Of a stretch of DNA of 47,804 bases, positions 27,355 through 37,975 are shown piece by piece. The stretch comes from Spirogloea muscicola (lineage: Eukaryota; Streptophyta; Zygnematophyceae; Spirogloeales; Spirogloeaceae), in contig WELB01000003.1 in the NCBI GenBank assembly GCA_009602725.1, positions 1,277,500-1,325,303 on the forward strand. Direction: 5' to 3'. The stretch's first letter is position 1. Every line of letters starts with the position of its first letter. The position numbers and the translations under genes were made by a program. Below the pieces are notes generated by a model, which saw only the letters and a list, made by a program, of their open reading frames with translations, made no database searches and was not told where the DNA came from.

Positions 27355-27680
27355 GCGCATATCAGTCGTTCTAGCGCTGTCGAGTGTCGGCCTGTTTGCA
27401 GCGTGCTCAGGCTCATGCCTTGCACCAGAAAGCTGAGCTGGGCGAGCTCTAGTTGGTGGCAGAAGGCCTTGGAATTTGCCATTCGGTATTCAGGCATCCA
27501 TTAGCGACCTTTATGTGTTGACCCGTGGTTACTCAGCGGGTCAAATATGCAGTGCGTAATGTACGTCAATGTACGTCATCAGATGCTTGCCTTTGTACTT
27601 GGCCAATTCTGCCTTCGATTGAACACGAAAATATTCCTACTTCAAGTTCGTGCTATTGAAGTAAAACGAATCTTAGGCTT
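27355..27680 (+). mobile_element. LINE tail, fourth subfamily, with 3' flank
   Basis: Coding remnants read GRALVGGRR and then SIQASISDLYVLTRGY-like just before 27537. The following flank (GTACTTGGCCAATTCTGCCTTCG) matches 31795-31820. It is arranged head-to-head with the reversed fragment at 27105-27350. Confidence 0.7.
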
Positions 27681-28016
27681 GGTTGTGGGAGAGCAACAAG
27701 CTCCAAGGGGCTCCTAGACAAAGCGGCTCTTTGGAGCCCTTATCATACATCTCTGGCTGCATGGGTCCTCGTTTAGATACCCTACTTGAGACATCGCAAG
27801 TCTAGGATATGCACGACGTAAGGATGCGCATCAGCCGAGATGGGCATGCCGGCAGAGTATCTTCTCCTTGCATTTACAGTGTACTTGCTCAGCTTGGCCT
27901 CCCTTCTATCATGCGCACGCGTGCCTATTCATCAGAGAAGCAGCTCCCAAAAGGGGTGCAAGTGCTGTGATAGACTGAGTAGCTCCAAAGTGCTGTGAAA
28001 GGCCAGCCCAAAAAGA
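27681..28016. other. Repeat margin, no recognised gene
   Basis: Contains a weak repeat B relic (27885-27935) and a reversed hairpin copy at 27992-28009 followed by AAAAAGAATGGACATGGTCC, the usual outer flank of the hairpin family. Confidence 0.5.
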
Positions 28017-28906
28017 ATGGACATGGTCCGAAGTGGGCTGGAAAGCGCAGCCACTTGGCAAAGTAAGTGGCCACTACAAATGGCTGTTCGATATTCCCGA
28101 GTCAGCAGCCTTCATTCGCCTGCTATCCAGGTGCAAGTTGCACTGAAGGTGGTTACGAAGAAGCTGCATCAAGTGTCTGCTAGACGCACAGATAGAGCAA
28201 TTGTCAGCTTACCAGCAGATACACAGAGTATTCTGAGGTGCTGTCCAGCTGCTTCTTATGCTTCCTCCTAAGCAGGTGACAGACAGAGAGGGCCAAAGTA
28301 TGACGACGCATGTGAAGCTTCATGGATCTCAGAGATGCTCAAGTACCTGTGCTTCTGCAACAATGATGTCCACAATCTGTGAACAAGTCGAGCCCCACAC
28401 AAGGCAACATCCGCATCCTAAAGTTGCTGAGCTTGCAGGCTGTCTGGTGGGTCCTCAAGGAATGCGAAAAGTGGAGGGCATGGTGGCGGATTCTTTCTTT
28501 AGGCCGTCAAGAAATGTCCGAAATGTATCCTCGTGGACAGCAGGCAGGCAATACTGGGTCGATCTCGATGATAGAGGACAGAGTAAAGATGCTAGATGTG
28601 AAATCAAAGATTGACCGTCATTGGAAAACACCCTACTGAGGTAAGCTTGCAGCTTGCAGGTACTGCACGGGTCTTTTGTCGTTTTGGTGTGCTCATGCTA
28701 GATCAATATCCGAAGCTGCTAAACTGATACGCAGCCATTAAAGCGTTTGCAGTACTAGGTGAGAGGTGCAGCATAGATACCTGCAGCTTTCCTTTACTTA
28801 CTAAGCACAACTAGCAAACCCGAATGCGATGCACAACTAATGCATCCAGCAGGGTGGCAGCCCAGTGCAGGTGGCTCGTAGTGAAGAGACAATGGTTGTG
28901 ACCACT
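28017..28906. other. Unassigned open frames downstream of PLMT
   Basis: Plus-strand frames at 28258-28614 and 28379-28639 are open. One reads AVWWVLKECEKWRAWWRI after an AG that could be a splice acceptor, and ends in KIDRHWKTPY-stop. I recognise no family, and no upstream exons are certain, so this may be chance, a decayed gene or the 3' UTR of PLMT read backwards. Confidence 0.3.
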
Positions 28907-29852
28907 TCAGCTGTACACCTGGGGTGGTTGAGGCTGTGGCTTTGCTCGAGTTTTGACGTCCTCGTGTCGCTCAAGAACAATCATGAAGAGATAGCCTGCC
29001 GCCCAAACGGTGATGAGGGGCCAAGGAGCCCAGCACAGGCAGCCCAGGAGGGTGAGGATGGAGCCGATGTACTGCGGATCTTGAATATAGGTGAAAGGAA
29101 AGTCCACCACCCATGGCACATATTTGCCAAAGCGCACACCGTAGTATACTCCAGATTCCCCTAGCAGCTGATAGACTCTGGCAGACCACCCAAGCAATGA
29201 CAGCGTCAGTGGAATGAATGCACCCATGGCCCGCGTGTGTACAATGCAACTAAAATTTTTCGGTGTTTGTCGAGTCAAAGAGGTCATCCATGATAGGTAC
29301 ATTGCGCAGACGCTTTGAAAGTGCTCTTGGCAGCAACTATTGAGATGGCAGTAGACCGCTTGACTGAGCAAAACGTCACTGCTAAAACCCTGTCCAGGCA
29401 ACTGATGACATGTCTTCAGCCCCCTCTGCTAAGCGAGGGAGTAGCACAATGACCTCAGAGCAGAGGTGGACAGTAGTACACAACTTGTCAGCAAGTTGCA
29501 GCAGCCTGGTCAAAGTGCACCTCGCAGGGGCCCTGAGCCCGTGTTACCTGATATTAAGGGCTTGACCGGCGGCAATAGCGAGGACGCAATACCAAGGGGG
29601 CCACCGCAGCGTCGACTGGCTCAGTACTGCGGCAGCCTGCACGAGCTTGAGGACGTGCGCAGTGCGGGCCATGGTCCGGCAGGGGTCCGCCCCGCGACAC
29701 CAGGCAACCCACCGGCGGGGGTGCGTCCACAGGTACCAGTAGAAGCAGAAGGGCAGAGCGACCGCCAGGCAGAGCAGCGCCTGGGTGACAGCCGCGAGCT
29801 CCATCTCCAGGACATTGTACGCGCGCCACAGGAGCTCCGTCGCCTCCACCAT
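28907..29852 (-). CDS. PLMT: Phosphatidyl-N-methylethanolamine N-methyltransferase (PLMT/PEMT type)
   Basis: Two exons, 29852-29548 and 29177-28907, joined through a split Arg codon, give 191 residues. The enzyme completes methylation of phosphatidylethanolamine derivatives to phosphatidylcholine in the ER membrane using S-adenosylmethionine. The C-terminal half is diagnostic: YQLLGESGVYYGVRFGKYVP, then IQDPQYIGSILTLLGCLCW, then YLFMIVLERHED. DPQY and the E/H-E-D end are the family's SAM- and lipid-site motifs. Hydrophobic segments fit a small polytopic membrane protein: AVTQALLCLAVALPFCFYWY, a stretch near WYCVLAIAAG, SILTLLGCLCW and LITVWAAGYLFMIV. The ATG at 29852 is preceded by GC-rich sequence. 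The product is slightly longer than plant relatives (~165). Confidence 0.93.
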
Positions 29853-30430
29853 GTTAGCTACTGGTATGCAGCGCCAGTGGCGGCAGGAGTGGCGGTAGCG
29901 GCAGTCGACTTGCAGCTCAGCCGAAGCTCTGTCACGGGAACCTCGCTGAACTGTCGACCAGAGAGCTCAGGACCGCACCACAGCAGCGTCACGAGCGCAG
30001 CCTTGCAGGGCTCGGCGGACCATTGCGGCGTGGCGCGCGACGAGGGATGGCGGCTGAGAGCCGCTCAAGCTGTCGCCGGCAGCTGAGGTGCCATGACCAG
30101 GCCGCCCCAGCCAACGCGCCGGTAGCCGTCGTGCAGAGGGATGACACTGCGGCCCCAATTCCAGGGGCCGCTTTCCGCCAGGCCCGCCTTGGCGTTCCCC
30201 GCTGGCCTTTCCGCCCTCCCGCCTGGCGCCGCGACGGCGGCGGCGGCGGCGAAGGCGGCGGCGGCAGCGGCGGCGGCGGCGTCGGGCCTCCTTGCCACGC
30301 GGCGGAGTGCAGAATTGGGCTAACCTACGCAGCCCCTGTTGCGTAGGCTAAACCCTAAACCCTAAACTCCTAAACTCAAAACCCGAAACCCTAAGAGCGA
30401 GCAATCCTCTGTTGCGCCCTGGCCCTGCGC
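29853..30430. repeat. GC-rich PLMT upstream region, (GGC)n tract and telomere-like repeats
   Basis: A (GGC)n-rich tract spans about 30236-30285. At 30349-30395 there are degenerate CCCTAAA units (TAAACCCTAAACCCTAAACT followed by variants), the plant/algal TTTAGGG telomere type in an interstitial position. No gene is seen here besides the promoter region expected for PLMT. Confidence 0.7.
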
Positions 30431-30515
30431 CTGGGAGCGCTATAGACTCAATGATAGCCGCATTCTGTAGCAGGCAACGATGGCTTGCGGGACGCTAGAA
30501 TGGCCTAAGCTACCA
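30430..30515 (-). mobile_element. LINE tail fragment, third subfamily
   Basis: It matches 27181-27262 closely on the same strand; the complement reads SVPQAIVACYRMRLSLSL and then meets a stop. It lies immediately beside the telomere-like repeats. Confidence 0.75.
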
Positions 30516-31084
30516 TATAAAAACTGTTAGGTATAGAAATGGGCGTTCTGTTCAGGTCGGCCATCGGGCTTGGCCGTTCTCGCTTTATGGAGAGCTCACT
30601 GCCATCGAAGCCATCGCCCCTTTACGGGAAGGGTCATTCTCTCCCACATTCACTGCACTAGCTTTTGGCCTGGCCTATATTGGCTGGCTTTTGCCCTCCC
30701 TTTCAGTCAGGAAGGAAACAAGAAGAAACGGCTCTTCCAAAATTGACAGCAAGGAAACAGCTCTTCCAATGCAACTGCTGCTCAGGGACACTAAGCTCCC
30801 CTTTGCAGTAGTCTCTTGCATAGCTGTCTGGTTATGGGGCCTTTCGGCCCTTTGGACCTTGTCCATTCTTCTGGGCTGGCCAATCACAGCCCCCCCCAGA
30901 GGTCAGCCCAAACAGCTCTTCCAATGAAGGCAATGGCTGTGAGAGGCCAGCCCAAAGCAATGTACAAGGCCTGAAAGGGCCGGACGGCGCAATACAACAC
31001 GATAAGCCATGCGCGCCCCGCACATTATCCCATATTTGAGCTTGGGCTTCCCCATAGCCGTCCAGTCTTCTGGGTTAGGCCTGG
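30516..31084. repeat. Hairpin repeats (forward and reversed)
   Basis: A forward hairpin at 30873-30892 (GGGCTGGCCAATCACAGCCC) and a reversed one at 30935-30953 form a close inverted pair. Flanks carry TTGTCCATTCT and its complement. Nothing else is recognised. Confidence 0.65.
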
Positions 31085-31330
31085 CCACCGGCCACCTGTT
31101 GGAAGTGCATGGCCCCTTCAGGCCACTGGCTTCCGTGGCAGCGCTCCGGCTCCTCAAATCAGCCAGTCGGATTTGTATATGCTCACCCGTGGGTACCAAC
31201 GTCAACTTTCCTTCAGCCACCTGAGCATAGGGCTTCGTTTTGTGTTGCCCCACTCTTTTGCACTAGCTTTTGCCTGAACAATGTAATGGCTTGAATTTGC
31301 CACTTTCATATATGAGCACCGCGCGCCTTC
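31085..31330 (+). mobile_element. LINE tail remnant and diverged repeat B
   Basis: 31085-31200 ends in a decayed QSDLYMLTRGY-like terminus. 31262-31330 holds the repeat B core (CCTGAACAATGTAATGGCTTG, ending CGCGCGCCTTCTTG). Confidence 0.6.
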
Positions 31331-31344
31331 TTGTTAGCATCCAT

Positions 31345-31738
31345 TGGTCCAGCATCGACGCACATCGCTGGCCACGCAGTGGGCAGTGCAGAACAAAGAA
31401 AGCTGCAGCACTATTCCGATTACCCCCAATGCGATCAGCCAGCGGCAGTCGACATCTTTGGCTGTTTAGGTCATCGTCTCCACCCTCTCCTTCAGAATAT
31501 TGCATATCTAGGCTACACACGACATGCAGATGTGTTCCCGGCTGAGATGGGCTTGCCAGCTGCATATCTGTCGTTCTTGCGACGGCGAATTTCGGCCTGT
31601 TTGCAGCGTGCTCAGGCTAATGCTTTGCACAAGAAAGCTGGGCAAGCTCTAGTTGGTGGCAGAAGGGCCTCATATCTGCCATCTAGTATTCAGGCATCAA
31701 TTAGCAACCTTTATGTTTTTGACCCGTGGTTTCTGAGC
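31345..31738 (+). mobile_element. LINE C-terminal fragment, fourth subfamily
   Basis: An open frame reads AGHAVGSAEQRKLQHYSDYP, FLRRRISACLQRAQANALHK and ASISNLYVFDPWF. It is equivalent to AGHAVGLAARAKERKYADHP through the terminus of the main LINE. The TRGY end is altered. The flank to about 31860 is shared with 27540-27680 and, reversed, with 38830-38925. Confidence 0.8.
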
Positions 31739-31935
31739 TGGTCAATCTGCTGTAATTTATGTAGGTCTTCAGATGTGCTTGCCTTTTGGCCTTGTGGTAC
31801 TTGGCCATTTGGCCTTCGTTTGTTTCAAATACACGAAACATTTTCATTGGCCACTTGAGTCGCTGTGTGCTTGGGCGCGTTTTCTGGCCCCTTCCAACTA
31901 TATTCATTCTTTTTCCAGGGCGGCCAATCACAGCT

Positions 31936-32259
31936 ATCAGGTAATAGAGTTTGAACTAAGTGATAGAGGGCCTGAGTGGCCAAGTACGAAGGCAAGCACA
32001 TTAACAGATGTACATCACCTGCTGCTAAGCTGACCTCTTCTGAGGTAAATGGCAATATTTCTTCTCTTCACAAGTACATTTTCTCCAAACCCGAGCCATC
32101 AGGTAACAGAGTTTCTACTAAGTGATGGAGGGCCTGAGTGGCCAAGTACGAAGGTAAGCACATTGACAGATGTACATCACCTGCTGCTAAGCTGACCTCT
32201 ACTGAGCTAAATGGCAAGATTTCTCCTCTTTTCGAAGTGCATTTTCTCGAAACCCCACA
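31936..32259. repeat. 162-bp tandem duplication
   Basis: Units 31936-32097 and 32098-32259 begin ATCAGGTAA and share GGCCTGAGTGGCCAAGTACG and the following sequence with about 10% differences. The unit contains reversed LINE 3'-flank sequence (compare 38865-38920). It ends about 125 bp before the quinone oxidoreductase start codon and may overlap its promoter. Confidence 0.85.
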
Positions 32260-32384
32260 GACTCCTCCCTGGCCGCACTCAACCGNCGCCGCCGCCGCCG
32301 CCGCCGCTGCTGCCGCTGCCGCCGACCCTTCGCGTCGCAGGCTCGCCGTTGGAAGGCTCCATAGCCCGTGCAGCTCCGCCTTCG

Positions 32385-34317
32385 ATGAAGGCCATTGTGA
32401 TCACGCAGCCCGGCGGACCGGAGGTCCTGCAGCTGCAGGACGTGCCGGACGTGGCGCCGGCGCATGGCGAGGTCCTCATACGGGTGGCTGCCACGGCTCT
32501 CAACGGCGCGGACAAGATGCAGGTCGGGGCTGCCCCTTCCGATGAGCGCGGACGCCAAGGAATGCACAATAGTTCCGAGGTCTTGCGTCGCTGCAGAAGC
32601 AGAAATTCAGATTCTCAGAGGCTCTCTCACTCAGCACAGTGCTCTATAGCAACAGTTCTCAAGCAGATCAAGTGTCCTGTGCACGTACTCATGCTGAGCA
32701 ACTTGGCAAGGTCAATCTTGAACAGCGGCAAGGCAAGTACGCGCCTCCGCCGGGGGCGTCGGCAATACTGGGCCTGGAGTGCTCCGGAACGATCGAGCAG
32801 CTCGGTGAAGGCGTGGAAGGCTTGAACGTGGGAGACGAGGCAAGCCCCGACTGCATGCGCTGAACCTCACGCCCACTTACACTAAGCTGCTCGTATCGAG
32901 CTCGCTCCAGAAAGCTCCTTAGCAAGCAATCTGCAACTTGGCAGCCAGCTTGCTTACTGCTGGCATGGCTTGACAAAGGGGCGGCTCCTCATGGATGCTC
33001 TCTTCCATGAGTGCATAGGTGTGTGCGCTCCTTGCTGGTGGCGGTTATGCCGAGAAAGTGAACGTTCCGGCCGGGCAGGTCCTGCCAAGGCCAAAGAATG
33101 TGCCTCTGGTCGAGGCAGCGGGACTACCTGAGGTTGCCTGCACTGTGTGGTCCACAATCTTCGAGATGTCCAAACTCAAGCGTGGAGAGACCCTTCTGGT
33201 ACGCGGTTAGCCATCCTCATTAAGTACCTTCTTGACTGTTCTGCGGGACCTCAAGGTATTCCTCTCGACTTGCAGCCTTAGCCTGCAGTGAGCAATCTGC
33301 AGTTGTAAGTACGTCAACATCACATTCTCTATGCAGATACACGGGGGTTCTAGTGGAGTTGGTACTTTTGCAACCCAACTTGCGGTGGCACTTGGTTGCC
33401 GAGTGCTCATCACCGCTGGTAAGAATGCTCGTCTACCTGCTACCCTGTCAGTGCCCCGATACTTGATCAGCTCTTAATCCATCTTGTTTATGTGAAGTGC
33501 TTTGGAGCAAAATCCTGAGAAGTTCCTGCTGCTACCCTTGATCACTTTACTTTGAGTGCGGCAGGTAGCAAGGAGAAAATAGAGGCAGTGAAGAAGCTGG
33601 GAGCAGAAGTTGGCATTAATTACAAGGAGGAAGACTTTGTCCAGGTTTGCAAGGAGGTTACAAATGGCCAAGGTAAAGTGCAGCTGACTCTCCTTACAAA
33701 ATGTTTAACCACCATTTGCACTCCAGAGATGAGTGAGATTGCTATTAATAAAAGCCCTTCTGTGAACACTGAGCACAGACTGCATGATGCAGGGGTGGAT
33801 GTTGTCCTGGATCACATTGGCGGCCCTTATCTGGCAAACAATCTGGATGTGTTAGCGAAGGATGGTAGACTATTCTGCCTGTACTTTGCGGGGGGCTCAA
33901 AGGCCGAGCTGGACTTGACACCAGTATTCAAGAAGCGCTTGACCATCCAATGTTAGCAAGCTTCTATCTTCTCCCATCCGTGGTTTCAGAAAGACTAGCG
34001 CTGAGCTCATTGCAATTTTTTGACGTCTGTCATTCCAATGGTACCCAGTATGGCAAAGCATGCTCACAAATACTTGCTGTGGGCAATCTTGTCCTCCAGC
34101 TGCAGGGCTCCGAGCACGGCCACTTGACCAGAAGGCGCGGATATTGTTGGAGGTGCGCAAGAATGTGTGGCCATTGATTGAGAGTGGACAAATTAAGCCA
34201 GTCATTGACTGCATTCTTCCTCTCGCGGAGGCTGCGAAAGCACATGAGCACCTTGAGTCAAGTGCTCATATAGGCAAAATTGTCCTACAAGTGGACCGTT
34301 CGGATGGACATGCTTGA
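32385..34317 (+). CDS. PIG3/TP53I3-type NAD(P)H:quinone oxidoreductase (zinc-less MDR family)
   Basis: Seven exons (32385-32522, 32726-32839, 33019-33198, 33337-33418, 33565-33672, 33793-33951, 34100-34317) sum to 999 nt and 332 residues, the usual family length. The enzyme reduces quinones with NADPH. Marks in order: MKAIVITQPGGPEVLQLQDV, GEVLIRVAATALNGADKMQ, GKYAPPPGASAILGLECSG, ALLAGGGYAEKVNVPAGQVL, PEVACTVWS, the Rossmann loop HGGSSGVGTFATQLAVALG, LGAEVGINYKEEDF, VVLDHIGGPYLANNL, RARPLDQ and SAHIGKIVL. The second exon ends GAG|GCAAGC, a GC-AG intron; no GT donor nearby keeps the conserved NVGDEV junction. An upstream in-frame extension from 32211 passes a triplet repeat with an N (32285) and could encode a targeting peptide, but I take 32385 as the start because family similarity begins there. 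Confidence 0.95.
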
Positions 34318-35268
34318 GGACAGTCTGTTAGGCACTCACTTGCTGTGTGTTGGCTGCATAGACCGTGCTATGATGGAAGTGCATTGCTCACCATGCCCAA
34401 TAATTTGGCTATAGCTGGCTAGCTGCCAGGATAGCCAATCCTACATATTTATTTGGGCAATCTGTGTTTGTGCAGGTTGATCTAAGAATGACAAAGCACA
34501 TTAAATCGCAGTAGACATAGTTTGTCTGCGGCTGTAGATAATTGGTAAGCATGCAATTGCAGCACTGAAACTCTCGAATGTGGAGCTCATGTCATTGCTG
34601 GGAATGCCCCATGCTGAGGCAAGTGGGTTCCTGGCACAGCAATCACAAGCGTGTGCCACCATGCAATGCAAGGGCCACTTGATCACTGCCAACCTATGTA
34701 GCTTATAACGGAAGTTGTACTTACGAATCAAACACGTAGATGTATATTCAATGCAAGGGTCAGACAGACTGTGCAAGGGAGCAATCCGCGAATGGCTCCC
34801 TTGCTACGTGATGGTTTGCAAGTGCAAGGAAGGCCCATCGAGCCCTGCCAGGACACAGACGAATTTATGCCAATGGTTTGAGCAAACGAGCCTGCCTGCT
34901 CGTTGGCAAGGGTCTGCCACCTGCGAGGAGACTCAGTTCCTTTCGCAAGAGAATTTCCACATCGCCCTGGCTGTGGATTGCCAAGGGGGAAAGGTAGTTG
35001 CTCTGTTGCTTATCTGTGTAGACTGCAAGGCCAACACCTCCACCGAGGGTCCTGAGCAAGTGGTCAGGAAGAAGACTGCAAGGACAAAGGCTGCAACTTA
35101 TAAGCCAGATAAGGCGATCGTCCGATGAAGTGCGCGAGCTAGCCACTCTTGTGGGAGAGCCCCTCACCTTCTGTCCTTGTTCCTTGTCCGGTACCTTGTG
35201 TCAAAATCCCTTTCCGGCTGGCTGTTTGGCACAGCCCTTATTAAAGAAGGAAAGCAGCTGCAAATCAC
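34318..35268. other. Intergenic; unassigned open frames
   Basis: Frames at 34715-35128 (+) and 34776-34501 (-) are open but match nothing I recognise. A diverged hairpin copy (CGGCTGGCTGTTTGGCACAGCCC) lies at 35216-35238. Confidence 0.4.
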
Positions 35269-35397
35269 TCAGTAGCCCCTGCTAAGCAGCCGCAAATCAG
35301 AGAGGCTAGGGTCCTGAAAGTGGGTCCCCTGGCCAGAGCCAGAGGCAGCAGCAAGTGCCCGGCCCGGCACGAAGGTGCAGCGCAAGGACCATGGACC
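35269..35397 (-). mobile_element. LINE 3' tail, SRGY subfamily, reversed
   Basis: The complement reads from RSMVLALHLRAG-like through LLSRGY and its stop. It matches 22459-22588 and 26858-26987 in reverse and is truncated to about 40 codons. Confidence 0.8.
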
Positions 35398-35785
35398 GCT
35401 TATTTCCTTCATTGGGAGAGACACTTCTGTTGTCGCTTTTTTGGTTGCCTAGGCTGGGCAAGGGCCAAGCAGCTGGGCGCCACTTGTGACGGCTCCACCC
35501 GACGTGTGGGCCCCGCCTTCCGGCGCCCCCGGGAACCCCGTCGGCGCGTCACGCCCAGAGACGAGCTGCAGCCCCCGCCTTCCGCGCTCCCGCCGCCGCC
35601 GCCGCCACCGCCGCCGCGCCTCCCGCCGCGTGCCGCTGCGGATCACGCGCCTTGGGGCTCGCGCGACGGCGCCTCTACTTTAGCGAGAGCGGCAGCGCAA
35701 CCCCTCGCCCGTCGCCCAGCACCATCTCCGTGCAGCCGTTGGCGCCTCCTACGGCAGCAGCGCAGGAGCTCCCGGCGCGGCCGCC

Positions 35786-36565
35786 ATGGGCAAGGGGGCC
35801 GACAGGTCAGCGCAGCGACGAGCACAGTAGCTCGGAGGCTCCCCAACGAACGCACCGTGTTGGTCGTTAGAGATTCGCGTCCATGCCGCAGCTAGTGATG
35901 ACCGTTACTGCGATCTGATCGTGGAACTCAACTAGGCGTTGAGCGCTGTGGGAGGCTCCAGCGCAACGGCACCAAGCAGCGGCTGCCGTGTCGTGGCAGG
36001 GACGGCGCCGTGACCGTGTGCGGAGTGCTCCTCGCCATCCTCCTGCCGCCGCTGGGAGTCTTCGTGAAGGTCAGCGCACTCTGCTCTGGTCCTGCTGCAG
36101 TAGGCTCCCGATGGTTGGGCTCACAATCGAGAGGCAGCAGGGTGCTCATAGATGGCATGCAGCGGGTGCCTGCCAGCTGATCGTGCGTGAGCGAATGGCA
36201 AACAGGCTTAACGCCGTGCTGCTAGAGCAGTCTGAGGGCCGGCATGCATGCGCTCTTGTATCTGAGAAGCCAGCCTCTGAGCATGCCGGCGACTCCTTCA
36301 AGGTGGCGCGCGCGTTGCTGTGTCAGGAAAATTGTACGCGCGTCTTCGTCGCGCGTCTTATTAGGCGTCTTATCATGTCCGTCGCTTTTAATGCTTGTGT
36401 GCATGCAAGCCTCTGTTGACCTGATGGTCAACAGTTTGTATGTGCATGTCCCGCTTCTGGAGGTAGCGTGAGTGCCACATCGAGTTCTGGATATGCGTGC
36501 TGCTGACCATCCTAGGATACATTCCTGGAATCATATATGCCCTTTACGTGTTGATGAAATACTAA
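35786..36565 (+). CDS. PMP3/RCI2 (UPF0057) small plasma-membrane proteolipid
   Basis: Three exons, 35786-35805, 36000-36069 and 36473-36565, give 60 residues; the first exon is only 20 nt. The family is two membrane helices joined by a short loop. The first helix is GVLLAILLPPLGVFVK with the conserved LLPPLGVF, and the second is FWICVLLTILGYIPGIIYAL with CHIEFWICVLLT before it. Yeast Pmp3 and plant RCI2 proteins influence plasma-membrane potential and salt/cold tolerance; that role here is inferred from family. The start MGKGADR is followed by a charged residue before helix 1. The 5' region is GC-rich with GCC triplets (35587-35640). Confidence 0.93.
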
Positions 36566-36589
36566 GGGTTCTTTGCTTCCCAAGACACT

Positions 36590-37200
36590 GTAGCGAGGGA
36601 GTCAGCAATACTACCTGCAGCAGACAATATGAGGGCTTCTGTAGCCTCTGTTGGCACATACACACTGTGATCAGCCTCAGATCCCTTACTTGGCTCAGTA
36701 GAAAAGTATCAAGCTGTGCATACCAAGCCCTGGGAGCCTGTTTAATACCATGTAGTGCTTTCTTGAGCTTGCCCACCTTCATTTTCTTTGCCTGTCACTT
36801 CAAAATCTGCAGGTTGCTGCATGTAGATGTCCTCCTCTGAGTCTCCAATCAGAAAAGCTGTAGTTGACCTTTAACTGTACACAGTGCTCGGGAGCAGTGT
36901 CGCAGACAGCTCTTAGGGAGTACTCCGTAATACGCTTTTGTGTTGCACATTGTGACAGAAATAGTGATACTAGACACACTAGCTTGAAAACCTTGTGAGT
37001 ATGATAGTGCTGCATAAGCTAGAATTGCCTGCGATATGGAAGGGCATGGAATCAGCTAAAGTTCTGTTGGGGCTGCGTACTAAGAAGGCAGCATACCATA
37101 AGAATAAATCGGCAACTCGCAGATGATGCAGCTTGCATATTCCAAGCATGGATCTCACTGCATAGCTCGATACATGATTTGTAGCGTCTAACTTGGTAAC
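36590..37200 (-). mobile_element. Decayed Ty1/copia retrotransposon fragment (integrase end to reverse transcriptase)
   Basis: The complement reads an integrase-end segment near 37160-37040 (RSMLG..KLHH, AAFLVRSPNRTLADSMPF). Later come EEDIYMQQPADFEV in a shifted frame (36845-36805) and KLKKALHGIKQAPRAWYAQL (36773-36714), the hallmark of copia-type RT. Stops and frameshifts separate the pieces, and no LTR is visible. It begins within ~25 bp of the PMP3 stop codon, on the opposite strand. Confidence 0.82.
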
Positions 37201-37750
37201 ATGCAACTGTGATTTACGGCTGGCCTGTTTGGATAAGCAGCTGCATGGTAGAGCAGACAACTTGCAAGCCACCCTGCTGTGCTACAGATGCGGCAGTCGC
37301 AGATGCAGCAATGGGATGGGCACATATGACCAGCCAGTGAGACAAATGTCGAGACTTAAGCTGGGCTCCTTGGCGAGCTCCAATACGAACAGACCACCTT
37401 ATTTTTAGCCTGTGGCCCTCTGGCAGCTGCTCCCTCTGTTCAATTGTGTAAGCTCGACTGGCATTCGTGGCCGCTCCTTCAATCAGCAGTCATACTCCTC
37501 ACAGATACAACTCACTACAACATAAATTGGGGATTGCTATTCCACTTTAGCTGTCCCTGTGACTTCAGCTTCACAAGTCGACCGTGGGTCAAGGCCTCCG
37601 TGCTCCTTAGTCTTTGTGTGGTTCTTCTTCAGACTACCTACACAAAAATGTGTTGGCCCAAAAAAATGTTGGCTTTTTACAGCCACCAGAATTGTCATGA
37701 AGCTGCTATGCTCCTGTGATCTAAAATATTTGTCATTTTCTAAGTCTATG
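37201..37750. other. No recognised gene
   Basis: Possibly further decayed copia sequence. A hairpin-like relic (GTTGGCTTTTTACAGCCACCAG) lies at 37669-37690. Confidence 0.35.
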
Positions 37751-37975
37751 CTCCCAGGCGCTCGCGATACCAGCGTGCTGGGTGTGCATTAGGCCAGGCT
37801 AATGGCTTCCGTGGTGGTGGTCTGGCTCCTCAGCTTAGCTTGTCAGATATATATGTGCTCACTCGAGGAATTTAGTGCCCCCCTTAGCCAACTCATTTCC
37901 CCGTTACCAGGACATGTGCAAGGCAAGAATCGGCCTCTCTCTCAATTTCATGCGCACCGCACGCCTTCTCTCTAA
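37751..37975 (+). mobile_element. LINE tail remnant and diverged repeat B
   Basis: 37755-37876 decodes to GQANGFRGGG and LSLSDIYVLTRG before a stop, the third-subfamily ending. 37915-37975 contains the repeat B 3' half (CTCTCAATTTCATGCGCACC, then CGCACGCCTTCTCTC). Confidence 0.7.

Noticed and set aside
30349-30395. Chromosome end
   Set aside because: CCCTAAA units are few and degenerate and genes continue on both sides, so it is interstitial.
34501-35167. Open frames on both strands after the quinone oxidoreductase
   Set aside because: Considered as copia or host gene pieces, but no motif could be matched.
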